A stretch of DNA of 64,000 nucleotides from Bryum argenteum (GCA_037043015.1 CM073324.1:16272597-16336596); one strand, 5' to 3'; numbered from the stretch's first letter, positions 36,113 to 46,730 are shown. Made by a program: numbers and translations. The notes: generated by a model from the sequence alone, not told the origin.

Positions 36113-37314
36113 AGGTCAGTTGGTGAACGGCAAATTGAAATTCAGCTTGTCAAAAACAAAGTTTGCCTGTCCCAAAAACCAGGCTACTAGAAAAATCACC
36201 ATTGAACTCATGGCCCCAAAGAGACCAAACAAACACTCAATAACGTGCAATGTACCCATTGGACCCATGATTCTCGTCCCTTCACACTTCGAGGAATCCA
36301 ATGCTTTTGACCTTTAGGGAAGGCAGGTGGCAAGCCCAACTTTCTCAAAACCCACCCACAAACCCAATTGTGTGCCGAAAAAGCAAAAAAGATGACCACT
36401 TGGTATAATACTCGGCGCCATTCCAAAAAATGACCTAAAACCAAGGGACCTCTGGAACCCTAAAAAGGACAAATCTACCACATGCATAGATCTGGGAGAC
36501 CGGGGGTCAGTGGCCTGACACCCACAGTTACATTTGAGGAGGAATCCCGTGATGGATTATTGATTGTCAAGTGTGTACAAGTACAAAAGCATTCAGGGCC
36601 GCACTCCAGTAGTACTGCACTGCTCAGCTATGCCTGGAGAGGCAGGATTTTGTTTCTTCAACTAGAGCAGCAAAAGCTTAAAGCCTCAATAACCAAAGAT
36701 TAAGTAAGAATCGTGCAAAACTAGAATATAACACTGATTGTGCTTCACTATCCTCCCTTTTTGCCGGTTTCCTTGATCCAACGTTGCAATATACCTGCCA
36801 ACCAATACCCCACTCTTAATACACCAAAATACCCAGGTAACTGACAACAGAAGTAATCACTTTTCGAGGGATGAGAATCCAGTAACAAGAGAGGGTGATA
36901 GTGATTCTGCAATGGAAGTGACGATTCGACCAAAAGGGAGGTTGATGTTACAAGAGTACTGATACTCCGGAGAAGCATAAGAGGATTTGTGACATGACAG
37001 GATGGCTGTTTTGGTAAGTCGAAAATGGCACAATCCGTAAGCTTGAATGATGTGATTCTCAGAATGAGACAAGAGGCGCACTGTTCACAACGGACCAAGC
37101 AACTGAAAACAGAAATGGGGGGGGGGGGTGTTCGGAGTGAGATGGAACCAACCTCGTGAGAAGCCTTGAAATCTCCCGTTGGAATCCGATCCTCAATATT
37201 GTACACAGGCAAAACTAGTCTAAGATCGATCGATCGACTGAAGAGAACAACGCCACGCTTCAGTTATGAACAACGGGAAAACTACTTTTTTCTATACATT
37301 GAAGAATGCTCCGA
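36113..37314. other. Spacer and 3' flank of the pseudokinase gene
   Basis: No recognisable gene. A G-run (37120-37129) and the probable 3' UTR of the minus-strand kinase-like gene are the only things noted. Confidence 0.4.
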
Positions 37315-38625
37315 TCAGCCTTGCTCGGAGTTCGTATCATCGTCTTGGAGCTCGAGCTGCGCCCACAGCATATTCGCTGACGATTTCGGACCCACAGACT
37401 CCGGGGTGAGCTTGAGAGCCTCAGTGAGCATGGTGACGACCCGGCGCATGGAAGGGCGGCGGTTCCTCGCCGCGAGGCACAAGGAAACGATCCTGCAGAG
37501 CGCCTCCAAGTCGTCGTGCTTGTGAGACTTCAAGGTTGGGTCAACAATGTACCACACCATCTTGGGGTCGTTCAGATACTCGTTCGCCCAGTCCACCAGG
37601 GAGCCGTGATGATCGCTGTGCGGGACGCGCCCACTGATCACCTCCAGCATGAGAATCCCGAAACTGTACATGTTGCTCTCGAAGTCCGGGCTATGGCGGT
37701 CCGCGTCCGCGTCCTCGTACCCAATGTGCACATTCGTGCTCCCCAGCCAGGAACTCGATTTGCGGCGATCTCCGTCGCTACGCGCCATGGCCATCTTCGA
37801 TACTGCGAAATTCGCCACTTTCGCAGCGTAGTCGTCTGTGAGAAAGATTGCGTGCGAGTCGAGGTTCAAGTGACTCGCGGGCGGCACGAGTTCGTGGTGC
37901 ATGTAGGAGAGTCCATACGCCGCGCCCATGATGACCCGCATCCGCGTCGCCCAGTCCAGATGCTCGCTCTCCTTGTTGTGAAGGTGATCGTACAGCGTGC
38001 CGTTGCTGGCGTACTCAAACACTAAGATTCGCGTAAAGACTGGAGTTTCTTCCGAGCAGTAGCCCACGAGGTTCACCAGATGCTGGTGCTTCATCCGCGC
38101 CAGAGCCTCCACTTTGCGCCGAAACGAAAGCTCCTTCTGCGCAGTCCAGCTCTCGGACGACACTCGCATCATGGTCGCCGCGATTTCCGTCCCGTTCGAA
38201 AGCGTCCCCTTATACACTACGTTGTCATTTGACGACCCGATGATGTTGCTGAAATCCTCGCAGGCAGCTTCAACCTCCTCCCGTTTCAAGAGCGGCGCGG
38301 TCGTGTCAAAAACGCGCTGCAGCTGTCCGCTCATCCCTTGCTTCCAGGGACTCACGGCTGTCGAACGCCGCTTGTGACGGAAGTACGCAATAGCAGAAAC
38401 TGAGATTAGGATCACGAGAACGAGCGCGGATCCAAACCCCAGTAAGTAGATCCAGTACCTGGGTTTGCTACCACCACCACCATCCATCTGTCTGGGTGGG
38501 TCACCGCCATCGAGCTCCCGCCGTGAGCTCCCATCGTGCAGTATTCGCCCCGACACTGTCGCCGCGAGCGCACCCACCCCCACAAGGAACCCACACAACC
38601 GGCTCCTCATCTTGGCACTCACCAT
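37315..38625 (-). CDS. LRR-less receptor-like pseudokinase (MDIS2/MRH1-like)
   Basis: Single exon, 436 residues. A signal peptide (about 1-26) is followed by only ~30 extracellular residues, one transmembrane segment (about 57-82, WIYLLGFGSALVLVILISVSAIAYF minus a few residues) and a kinase-like domain (about 112-405). The kinase fold is visible (HQHLVNLVGYC, LVFEYASNGTLYDHLH, YSFGILMLEVISGR, RRPSMRRVVTML). Catalytic residues are missing: the VAIK Lys region reads EIAATMM, the HRD Asp position reads SHLNL (251-255) and DFG reads ANF (271-273). This is the pattern of the MDIS2/MRH1 branch of LRR-VI-type receptor kinases, which normally carry LRRs outside the cell; here none are present and no LRR exon is seen upstream. 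Probably a membrane scaffold or co-receptor. Confidence 0.88.
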   Translation of the reverse strand: MVSAKMRSRLCGFLVGVGALAATVSGRILHDGSSRRELDGGDPPRQMDGGGGSKPRYWIYLLGFGSALVLVILISVSAIAYFRHKRRSTAVSPWKQGMSGQLQRVFDTTAPLLKREEVEAACEDFSNIIGSSNDNVVYKGTLSNGTEIAATMMRVSSESWTAQKELSFRRKVEALARMKHQHLVNLVGYCSEETPVFTRILVFEYASNGTLYDHLHNKESEHLDWATRMRVIMGAAYGLSYMHHELVPPASHLNLDSHAIFLTDDYAAKVANFAVSKMAMARSDGDRRKSSSWLGSTNVHIGYEDADADRHSPDFESNMYSFGILMLEVISGRVPHSDHHGSLVDWANEYLNDPKMVWYIVDPTLKSHKHDDLEALCRIVSLCLAARNRRPSMRRVVTMLTEALKLTPESVGPKSSANMLWAQLELQDDDTNSEQG

Positions 38626-39558
38626 CGCTACTATCCAATTCTACACCCTAACAATCTGTCGACCTCCATAACCACCACCACCTGCTGGTCACAAACCATC
38701 GCCACCATGACAGAAGCTTACAGAGCGAGCACACAAACCTCCGATCATTCAATCTCTCTCACCATAGTTGCACCCAGTGCTACAGTGAGTGGCTATGGAA
38801 ACGGGAAAGGAGCCGATTCTGCTAGCCGGGTGGATGGACGGCAAAAGGGAATCCAGCAAGAGACGACGGAAGAAATCAAGGACGGAGGACTGGGCCAGTC
38901 TTGGTGTGCAAGGTCCAGCCTTTGCCTTCGGAAGGTGCACGGAGGCTTCATTTTTCATGACTTAGGGGGGGGGGGGAGCTACCATAAGCTATCTTCCTTC
39001 CTTCCTTGGACCGCTTTTCTCCTTCTTCCGCTTTTTTACTCTTTTTTCTTTACTTTCTGTCGTTGCTATGATGATGTTGGATTGTTGGGTCTCTCACTCT
39101 CCATCATTGTGTGTCACGGGTGAGGTTCCGTTGTCAGTGCAATTAGTGTGGCTCGCACCAAAAATGTTTGGGGTACCCAAGATTGTTCTTTACTACTCTC
39201 TTGGTGCGGTGTGGCTTTTACCATTCATTTCTTGAGATGGAATGTTCATTGAAGATTATGGTGCTATGTTGATATGGCAAAGAATCGCAACAATTCGTCT
39301 TCCTTAAATGTATGCGATTGTAGACTATATTCCTCATCATAATGAAAACTAAATCTGTTCGTTGGTTATTATTGTGTGCGTACCGACAGTTTACGGTTAG
39401 GTAATCACAAACTTTTTTCCTTACATCCAAAGTGACTAAAGTGGAAAAGAGAAAGCAAGGGAAGAAGATAAAAGCGTAGCGGGAAATGAATATCTAGATG
39501 ATGTGATGGTGGCGATGGTTTGTGACCAGCAGGTGGTGGTCACAAACATACATATCTC
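38626..39558 (-). promoter_or_regulatory. Upstream region of the pseudokinase gene, bounded by a 35-bp inverted repeat
   Basis: A perfect 35-base inverted repeat (38674-38708 and 39506-39540, containing GCGATGGTTTGTGACCAGCA on the right arm) brackets about 800 bases upstream of the start codon. A G-run (38966-38974) and CT-rich tracts lie inside. No gene is recognised in between. Confidence 0.5.
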
Positions 39559-39815
39559 CAACTAGAAGTGACAAGAGGCTTGCGGCGAATCGAGGAAATG
39601 GATATCAATTGATATGGAGATACATAACATACTTGCAAGTAGAATTGACCAGAGTGTAACATACAGCAAGACGAGGATAGTGGGTGTCAATATCTAAAAG
39701 GACACAAGACAAATTTGGGATTAGAAGTGACAAGCGCGTGCCACAAGACACAAGACGTGGATGTCAATTGATACAGAGTCATATGACATATTTGCAACTA
39801 AAAGGGAGTCAAAGG
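39559..39815. repeat. Decayed ~90-bp tandem repeats
   Basis: Three or so units start (A)ACTAGAAGTGACAAG / AGTAGAATTGACCAG / ATTAGAAGTGACAAG, and pass through CAAGACG.GGAT and GTCAATTGATA or similar to ACATA.TTGCA. The fourth is cut off. No gene. Confidence 0.5.
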
Positions 39816-40158
39816 AAAATGTATAAAGATACAGTCAAATGGTATAGAAACACATACTATCCTTGCACAAAGTACATACAAAGCACATCTTTGATAAATA
39901 CATGTTATAAAAAAAAATTCAAAATGTTAGACAAGAAATTCACTTTTACATAACACATCTTTCTCAAATAAAATATCATTGAGGGCCCTAATACCGTGGA
40001 AAATTGAAGGAAAGGACCGAGGGAGTGGCTTTCCAGCTGGGCTGGGCTGCTGTAGTGATTGCATTGTAACGAATTACATGTGGGACCTTTTATAGAATCA
40101 TGTTCTCAGTTGGTTGAGCTTCAAAGCCCATCACAATCCTAACCCCACCCTGTTCACG

Positions 40159-40483
40159 TATGGTAGAGCAGCCAAAAATGGCGCAGTGCCGAAAATGGAG
40201 CCCTAGTAATCTTCACTGTCACGTACATAATAGCTTCTCCTTACAATAGTACCATGTACACTCTGCAAAGATTGTAGTGCGTCACTTTAGGGCACCATTT
40301 TAGGAACACCTATATTTCCATCTTTAAAAATTCATTACTCACTGTAGAAGAGTCGAAAAATGATGATTCCACTTGCTTTAGTTTTCTACTAATTTTCCCC
40401 ATGCACCAAAATTGCGTGCACTCGCAACATTCCAGTAGATTTTCTGTGCTGAAAATTGCGCCATTATAGGACACCTTACCATA
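40159..40483 (+). mobile_element. MITE with TATGGTA...TACCATA ends, copy B
   Basis: A 325-base copy of the element at 17437, very similar by eye (for example GCAGTGCCGAAAATGGAGCC and CACGTACATAATAGCTTCTC are intact in both). Inverted ends TATGGTAGAGCAGCC and TATGGTAAGGTGTCC. It has an extra ~15 bases (GAAGAGTCGAAAAAT) relative to copy A. Confidence 0.7.
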
Positions 40484-40757
40484 CGCGTCTTCCCTTGGGA
40501 GAAAAATATCATTAATTCCTAAAGTCGAAATCGACCACAATTGACCTTAAAAAATTATGTCGTTTTTTGTAAAAACTTAATATAACTCAAGATTCGTATG
40601 GTCAAATTTGATATGATTGGTGTGTAGGCTAATTGGATAATTCTGAACAAGATCTTACAGCTGAATTTTTCTCAAAATCAAATTTTATGAATATTTTTGT
40701 TCATGGATTTGAAGATGTGGTCGTCTCAAGATTAGTGTAGAGTTGCTCCTGTAAGAG

Positions 40758-40999
40758 TTAACCCTTAAACGTCAGACCCAGCCCGAGGGGTTGGGTTTTT
40801 TTTTGAGAGAATCTTGCTCATAACTTACACTCCATTATACCAAATGGAATTTTTAAAATTCCAAACTGAGCACCTTAAAGAGATCTATACTTTCTTAGAA
40901 TAGAGCTCACGCAAATTAAAAATAGAATAATGCTAAAAATGGAGTTTAAAAGAGATTTCGGGTGTGGTATCAGGACAACATATGACGTTTAAGGGTTAA
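40758..40999. mobile_element. TTAA-flanked MITE, copy d
   Basis: A 242-base element. The ends TTAACCCTTAAACGTC are perfect 16-base inverted repeats, bounded by TTAA. It shares CAGCCCGAGGGG-like internal sequence with the 80-base copy at 61264. No coding capacity. Confidence 0.7.
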
Positions 41000-41230
41000 T
41001 TTTGATACATTGGATCAAGGTTACCGGAGTACAAGAATATTTTTGTATTTTCATAATTTGGCCACATACTTTTGGCTAAATATGCTCGTACTTATAGGTT
41101 ATTTTTTGTACTTGTAAATACCCATCATCAGAAGATTCTAAAATACTTTAGAAGTGAAAAATCTTTGTATGTATATGAAAAGGTTTGTTATAGCATATTA
41201 TCTGTATTATCATGGTATCCATGTATTGGA
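41000..41230 (+). repeat. Dispersed repeat shared with 61200-61480 (inverted)
   Basis: Ordered blocks shared with the reverse complement of 61200-61480 are AAGGT.ACCGGAGTACA, GTACTTATAG, AAATACCCATCATCAGAA and TATGTAT.TGAAAA. The 61 kb copy is interrupted by an 80-base TTAA element that is absent here, so this copy serves as an apparent empty site. The identity of the repeat itself is unknown. Confidence 0.6.
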
Positions 41231-41704
41231 TGGCAAGGAAAGATAAGAGAATTGTAAGTTACTCCTTGCCATTGGCAAATGTGTATATTTGACCTCTTCT
41301 TGCAATGTGTGTGTGTCACGATGGTGGGACTATTAACTACCTACATGATGAATATTGTGTTGATTTCTCTTGTTATTGTGGTAAGAATTTACAAATATGT
41401 TAATTCCTAAAGATCTTTAAAATCCAAATCGGGTTTCAAGGGTCCATGTAGGAACAATATTTAGTCAATTTTGACCGTTATAATTTCACAAATAAAGAAG
41501 AATCAACCGTTCAAATTTAGTATGCAAGTTGATATTTAAATCAAAGGTTCGATCTTCTAGATAATGCTTAGATTGAGTGTATTTGATCTTGAAGTAGAGG
41601 TCATTTTTGTAAACTAGGATCTTTAGAAGATAAACCCACCCCTATGAGTGCACAGAAAGTGTTCACAATCTTTTCAAGTTATCAAGTTTATCTTCTCAAA
41701 TTCC

Positions 41705-41751
<47 letters not shown>

Positions 41752-41890
41752 GAACATACATTCCAATGTTCGAGGAGAAATCCAACCACTATCCTCCTTT
41801 ACAAAAATCTCAACCGGTTTTGAAACACTTTGACCAGTTTTCATGAAACTTTTGTTAAAAATTTCTATTATACTTTTCAACAAGCCGATT
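41231..41890. other. Spacer
   Basis: A run of about 38 T at 41710-41747. A degenerate TTAATTCCTAAAG motif at about 41400 may be a lone old TTAA-family end. No gene. Confidence 0.4.
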
Positions 41891-42136
41891 TTAACCCCTA
41901 AAGGTTCTTGATGCAAAATTGTAAAAATGGACATTCCCTTACTTCAGGCCTAAAAACTCTCAATCTAAGAATTATTTGGAAGATCCAACCGTAGGATCTT
42001 GAAATTAACTTAACCTTCCACTCACTTGCCAAAATTGTACCGTTGATTCTTCTTCTGTGAGATTCTAATGGTCAAAGTTTGCTGATTTTTGGACTCCAAA
42101 AAGCAGTTTTCGCTTTCCTGGACCGTTAGGGGTTAA
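41891..42136. mobile_element. TTAA-flanked MITE, copy e
   Basis: A 246-base element. The left end TTAACCCCTAAAGGTTC mirrors the right end (reverse complement TTAACCCCTAACGGTCC) with two mismatches, bounded by TTAA. The flanks just outside share AAGCCGA on both sides. No coding capacity. Confidence 0.6.
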
Positions 42137-42701
42137 GCCGAAATTGAAACATTCTAAATAATACTAACATATATTTAGCATATTTAGTGTTACCACCAAA
42201 TGTGATAAAAAAGGGAAGCTTCTTTTGAGGCCTAAATAAGGCAGAACAGGACCCATAAGACCGTCTCATAATTACAGGCGACAAAGGGCCGTGAATACTT
42301 GCACTTCACACGGACATAGCCTTGATTTCTTCATATATCCGGCTGAGAACCGCCGGGCTTCACTGATTCCTGGCGGGATCCACGTCAAGCCGTTATTTTT
42401 GGCGGGAAGCTTGCTGACTGTGCGGCTTTCAAGGGGCTTGACTTTTTAATTCTCGGCTACCCTATGAACACTAGCTAGGGTTGACTTTTTGTCATTTGCT
42501 TAGTCACTTTTGTAAGGAAAAGTCATTTGTCAATCTATGTACACTTTTGTGTATAGCCATTGTTTGAGCTTTACTCTAAAGCATGAAAGAGGTAATTGAA
42601 ATTGTCTAAATATCAATAAAAAACGAAAAAAGAAAAAAAAAATCTTTACGGTGTGGCTCTCCAAATTACCTTAAATTTAGAAAATTAGGGCAATTTTGAG
42701 T

Positions 42702-42877
42702 TACAGTGGTACTTGGGTAAGATCAACCTCGTTAAGATCAACGTCTAGTTAAGAACATTGTCCCTGTCCCTGTCCCTTTATTATGCAAAGAGGCATTGTT
42801 TCATTATGGTCAACGCTTGTATAAGATCAACGTTTTTGTATGTCGAAAAACGTTTATCTAATCCAAGCACCACTGTA
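42702..42877. mobile_element. pogo/Tigger-like (Tc1/mariner) MITE
   Basis: A 172-base element (42704-42875) starting CAGTGGTACTTGGGTAAGAT and ending with the complement of CAGTGGTGCTTGGATTAGAT. It is flanked by TA on each side. CAGTGG termini plus TA duplication fit pogo/Tigger-like elements. The ATCAACGT/ACGTTGATCTTA words mirror each other further in, and CCCTGTCCCTGTCCCTT is a short tandem run near 42760. No transposase. Confidence 0.75.
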
Positions 42878-43385
42878 TGTAAAAGATTTTTAAACTTCTA
42901 GGTTTAACCGTTACTTGTACAAATATTATTTTTTCACAAAAATTAGTTTATGGTGATGAATATTTAGAGGATTCTAGTTATAAAATTATGTATGTTGTCT
43001 AGAATTAAAGTGGTTCCCCATTTGGTTTCCCCATGTGTATGATTGAGGGTATCGTTTTTTCCCCACCATATATTCTAATTATAATTATTCTCATGGAAAT
43101 TTCAAAGATTGAGTTGGAAACTCAATCATGTGTGCTAGTAAAAATAGTATAGATTATCTCCTTATATGTGCATGTGAAGGATATTATAGAAACGATAGCA
43201 GAATAAATATTACTTATGCACAACATTGTTGAAGTAATTGTTCTATGAGCGTATTTATATTCATCAATGATGCTATGATGCAATAAATTCTATCTTATGT
43301 TAAGGTATATAATATGGTGCTAAAAAATGACTCAATTTTTAGCATGGGAAATTTATAAGGAAGTTTCCACCTTGGTCTAGCTCTC
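42878..43385. other. AT-rich spacer
   Basis: No gene, RNA or clear repeat is seen. Confidence 0.4.
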
Positions 43386-44060
43386 TTCTGTGTATGGAAA
43401 AAGACTATGGAGTTAGAAATGGGCGCTTGGAGAGAGATTCAAAGAACGAGAAAGCATCATTTGGCGGAAGCTTGATTGGTAGTCGAGAGGAAATTCTTAG
43501 CGATATAGATACAAGGTGACATGTTCTGCTCTGTCAAGGCGGGCTACCCGGCTTGGAATCCAACGTCATGCGCTAACTTCCTACCAAAGAATTTAGTAGA
43601 AGACTAGCGTCTTGAAGAAAAGAATTACTCAAGGGGAGATGAGGTCACCTCATGTCTGTATCTATTTGTATCAATACGTGGTGTATTGCGACTCTTTCCA
43701 CCGCAATCTCCACGCAACTGGGCGTTGACGCCAAAACACGATAGTTATATGAGATACTTAGTACTAGGGCGATTCTCCGTCCGAGTCAAGCTTAATAGGC
43801 GAGAGAGGCACACCTGCTCAGACCAAATGTTATGCACCAGATGACAATCCTCATCGACTTGCCCACCAATTTCAAATTGGAAAAGGACTTACGAACCCAA
43901 GCGAGATTCTAGACCAACCGCGAGTAACAAAGGCCTCAACGCCTTGTCTTACTACCTTGCCTTCATAGCAGCATTGACACGTTCCACTTTTATAGAAGAC
44001 ACTAGCTTTAGTAGTTGCTACGACAATTCTCTTTCCGATTAGAGCTCTCCTGTTACAAGA
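43386..44060. other. GC-shifted insert, possible organellar fragment
   Basis: About 670 bases with clearly higher and even base composition, lying between strongly AT-rich flanks. It has no long open frame on either strand, no inverted ends and no internal repeat. The texture (for example TCAAGGCGGGCTACCCGGC, CAACTGGGCGTTGACGCC) recalls plant mitochondrial non-coding DNA, so a nuclear mitochondrial insertion is one explanation. A captured host fragment or decayed transposon is equally open. Confidence 0.3.
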
Positions 44061-44192
44061 AAATAATCATAGGAATGGTTGAGTTACTTATGTTATGGCT
44101 ACTTGTTTACTCAATTACCGTGGAAAAGGGCTTGATCAAAAATCTATAAGGACGTTACTAGTGCAAACAGTTTTTGTGAATGGGAAAAATTA

Positions 44193-44442
44193 TTGGAAAG
44201 ATAATATAGAGAAAGTGGAATCATCATTTCTCAAATCTTCTATATTAGCTATGAATTTTTGTATATAGATGTATAGAGGGTATATAGATGTTTCTAAAAA
44301 TGGTGCCTTAAAGTGACACGTTTAGATGTTTGCAGTGAATACATGGTATTGATATGCGGAAGCTATTATGTACCCATGAGTGAAGATTGCTATAGCTCCA
44401 TTATGGGACCTGCTCCATTTAAGACCATTCTACTATAATAGT
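44193..44442 (-). mobile_element. MITE with TATGGTA...TACCATA ends, copy C (diverged)
   Basis: Inverted relative to copies A and B and more diverged. AAGTGGAATCATCATTT, AAAATGGTGCC.TAAAGTGAC and GAAGCTATTATGTAC correspond to the complement of copy B in the same order. It lies about 300 bases from the 5S-headed unit. Confidence 0.55.
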
Positions 44443-44739
44443 GATTAACTTGTATTTACAAATACATACAAATATCTGATTTAGGGTTTCGTTGCATACA
44501 AATCATCCAATCCTATCATGAACTTATTTGAGGAACAAGTAGGTGCTATTCTAATTAAGAAATTATGTACTAATCCAAAAGCATGCACTCAAAAATATAG
44601 ATATGAACCTCTACATGGTCACTTTAGATAAAGTATCATATTTGATCATTTATTTTTGAGTTTTTTGAGTGGAAGTAACAAATTTTGAGAGCTTTGTGGA
44701 AAATTAATATTGATAGTGTTATATTTTTGTGTAATGCAT

Positions 44740-44995
44740 GGAGTAATTAAATGGTGATGCGGTCATACCAAGGCTACTACACCAGATCCCATCAGAACTC
44801 TGAAGTTAAGCGCCTTTGGGCCGGAATAGTACTGGGATGGGTGACCTCCCGGGAAGTCCCGGTGCTGCATCCATTTTAAAATCCAATTTCCCCTTGTCCG
44901 GTGGCCATCGGGATATTAGCATTACGAACGGACACTTCATTCACGCCGGCTCCTTAGAAAGGGACCGGAGTTTCTATCTATCTGGAGTAATTAAA
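44740..44995 (+). mobile_element. 5S rRNA-headed retroposon-like unit (SINE3-type candidate)
   Basis: A 232-base unit (44752-44983) lies between perfect 12-base direct repeats GGAGTAATTAAA (44740-44751 and 44984-44995). It begins two or three bases before a nearly full-length 5S rRNA sequence, continues with about 110 bases of unrelated sequence and ends in TTCTATCTATCT, a simple tail of the kind seen on SINEs. A unit with an internal Pol III promoter at its 5' end, a non-5S body and a flanking direct repeat of this length fits LINE-mediated retroposition. The inference is strong for a single copy, but a family has not been shown. A Cassandra-type LTR fossil also carries 5S sequence, but there the 5S lies inside a TG...CA-bounded LTR, which is not seen here. 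Confidence 0.6.
44755..44873 (+). rRNA. 5S rRNA sequence (isolated copy, probably retroposed)
   Basis: Full-length 5S: starts near TGATGCGGTCATACC, includes CACCAGATCCCATCAGAACT and GAAGTTAAGCGCC (box A region), CTGGGATGGGTGACCTCCC (box C) and closes with GGTGCTGCATCC. The terminal stem (GATGC/GCATC) can pair. TTTT follows at 44874-44877, a possible Pol III terminator, although the direct-repeat evidence suggests that transcripts of the parent read further. There is no second 5S copy in the window, unlike the usual tandem arrays. Confidence 0.85.
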
Positions 44996-44999
44996 GGAA

Positions 45000-46161
45000 T
45001 TTGTATATTGACACTTTGTCACTAACCTATAGTATAGTTGAATTGTTCTACAATAAAATGCAAAATTGAATGAATTATACTAAGGCTCTTGCTTATGGCT
45101 TGGTAGTCAAAAGAGTTTCGGGCCTTAGCTTCAAAATAAAGGAAGGAAGGAATAAATAAGATTCAAGACTCCTTTTTGGGTTGGTGTGAATAAATACATG
45201 TTTGATTTACCCGCATATGCGCGCAAGACATAACAACACTGGTGTAGGATAACTAACCCCCCGTAAATGGATTTACATAGGAACACTTAACTCCTAAACT
45301 TGTCAAATGTTGCATTTGATTATTTTAAATGACAACCCAAAGCTCTGACAGAAGAGCCATATTTTCTTCATTCAAACTTTGTTTTGGATGAAATTTGTTG
45401 GTTGAGCGCCAAATGGTTTGTTGGTAGTAATTTCACTTCAAAGTGAAAATGATGAAATTTTGTCAAAGAGTCTACTACAAGTTTGTACGGTTGAAATCCA
45501 AATAGCTTACTTTTTTCATCCTTGACACTTTTTCTAAAATTGTGTTTTTTGCTAAACATCAAAGGGCGTCTAGGGGTTATTTAATCTTCTACTTATGGTT
45601 TAGCAGTCACAGTATTGTAAAAGAATATGCAAAATTCTCTAGCTTATAGCATGATAGTCAAGGTGTTGTAGGAATAAATGGAAGATCGGTGAAGCAATAC
45701 TTAGACTCTCGCTCATGGCTTGGAAGTCAAAGTGTTTATAGTATAATTGTGAAATTGGTAAAGGACTAGTTAACCCCTTGCTTATTGCTTGCTAGTCAAA
45801 GAGTTGTACAAGAAGATGCAAAATTAGCAAAATAATAGTTAGCCCCTTCCTTGGTAGTTAAAGTGTTGTTAAATAACATGTTCAATTGGCAAATGGAATA
45901 CTTCGAGCGTTTTTGGATCATGAATGGTATGAAAACACTTTTCTTTCCCCAACTACCAATCCCTATGCGTGTCTTTTTGTCGACATAGTCTTACAACTTG
46001 GAATAGCCATGTGGAGGAGTGACGTAGCTCTTCTTGACATATTCTTTAAAAAAAAAAATGGTAAAATCAAATGAGTACCACTTTGTCTTACCTATGTATG
46101 GTACCGTAATCAAAGTGTTGTAGAATTAAACTAGAAACTGTCACATCAACATTGACTCTTG
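45000..46161. other. Repeat-rich spacer
   Basis: Recurrent words such as CTTGGTAGTCAAAG / GCTTGCTAGTCAAAG / GGCTTGGAAGTCAAAG with GTTGTA follow each other at about 45100, 45650, 45720, 45790 and 45850, spaced roughly 70 bases in the later part: old tandem units. A doubtful TTAA element may span 45287-45580 (TTAACTCCTAAAC to GTCTAGGGGTTAT). No gene. Confidence 0.4.
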
Positions 46162-46293
46162 TTGGCCAAGATGGGGTCCTTATATAGTATCAGAATCAAT
46201 GCTCTTGGTAAATTTTTTTAAACAAAAGTAAAAACTTATAGCATTTTCAAATCTTATAATAATCTAACACTAATTATCAAATTTAGTGTAGTA
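46162..46293 (+). mobile_element. MITE with TTTAGTGTAGT ends, 5'-truncated copy 3
   Basis: The right 132 bases of the element at 6550, same orientation, from TTGGCCAAGATGGGGTCC to AAATTTAGTGTAGT. The left half is missing. Confidence 0.7.
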
Positions 46294-46730
46294 GATGGTT
46301 ATGAACAAGACCTACAGTTTAATTTCTCAAAATCAAACAGTTTCATACAACGACTTCAAAAACGAGTATTTGGCAGTATTAGGCAGTCACTGTAGAGCAG
46401 TCTGCTGTGGGGATTAAAAAGAAAATACCTTCTTAATAAGAAACATAGATGGTTGTAAGGCGTGTATTGTCTGGATTGAAGTCGACAATAGTAATGACAA
46501 AAATGAGCTGTTCTACCTTCCTTCCAAAAAAGTCTCATCTGGCGAAGTACAGACCTGACTCTATTATTGTACCAGATTATTGCAAAAAAAGTACCAAGTG
46601 CTCCTTTGTCATGCCAGGGCACATTCAGCAAATCTAACGAGACAATCTCCGTCAAAGTTCAAACCCCACAAACTACCTCGGAAAGTATCAAAACTTGGAG
46701 AACGCCAAAATCACAAGTGCTGGTACCACC
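46294..46730. other. 3' flank of HISN4
   Basis: Spacer and probable 3' UTR of the minus-strand HISN4 gene. No other gene is seen. Confidence 0.4.

Noticed and set aside
36120-36317. Small protein-coding gene (65 codons)
   Set aside because: No family resemblance or splice context; the minus strand is equally open. Not listed as a gene.
37516-38025. Plus-strand open frame (169 codons) opposite the pseudokinase
   Set aside because: Antisense shadow of a gene with a clear kinase fold.
44740-44995. Cassandra-type LTR fossil as explanation for the 5S sequence
   Set aside because: The 5S starts at the edge of the unit, the flanking direct repeat is 12 bases rather than about 5, and no TG...CA termini or second LTR are seen. 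Kept as an alternative only.
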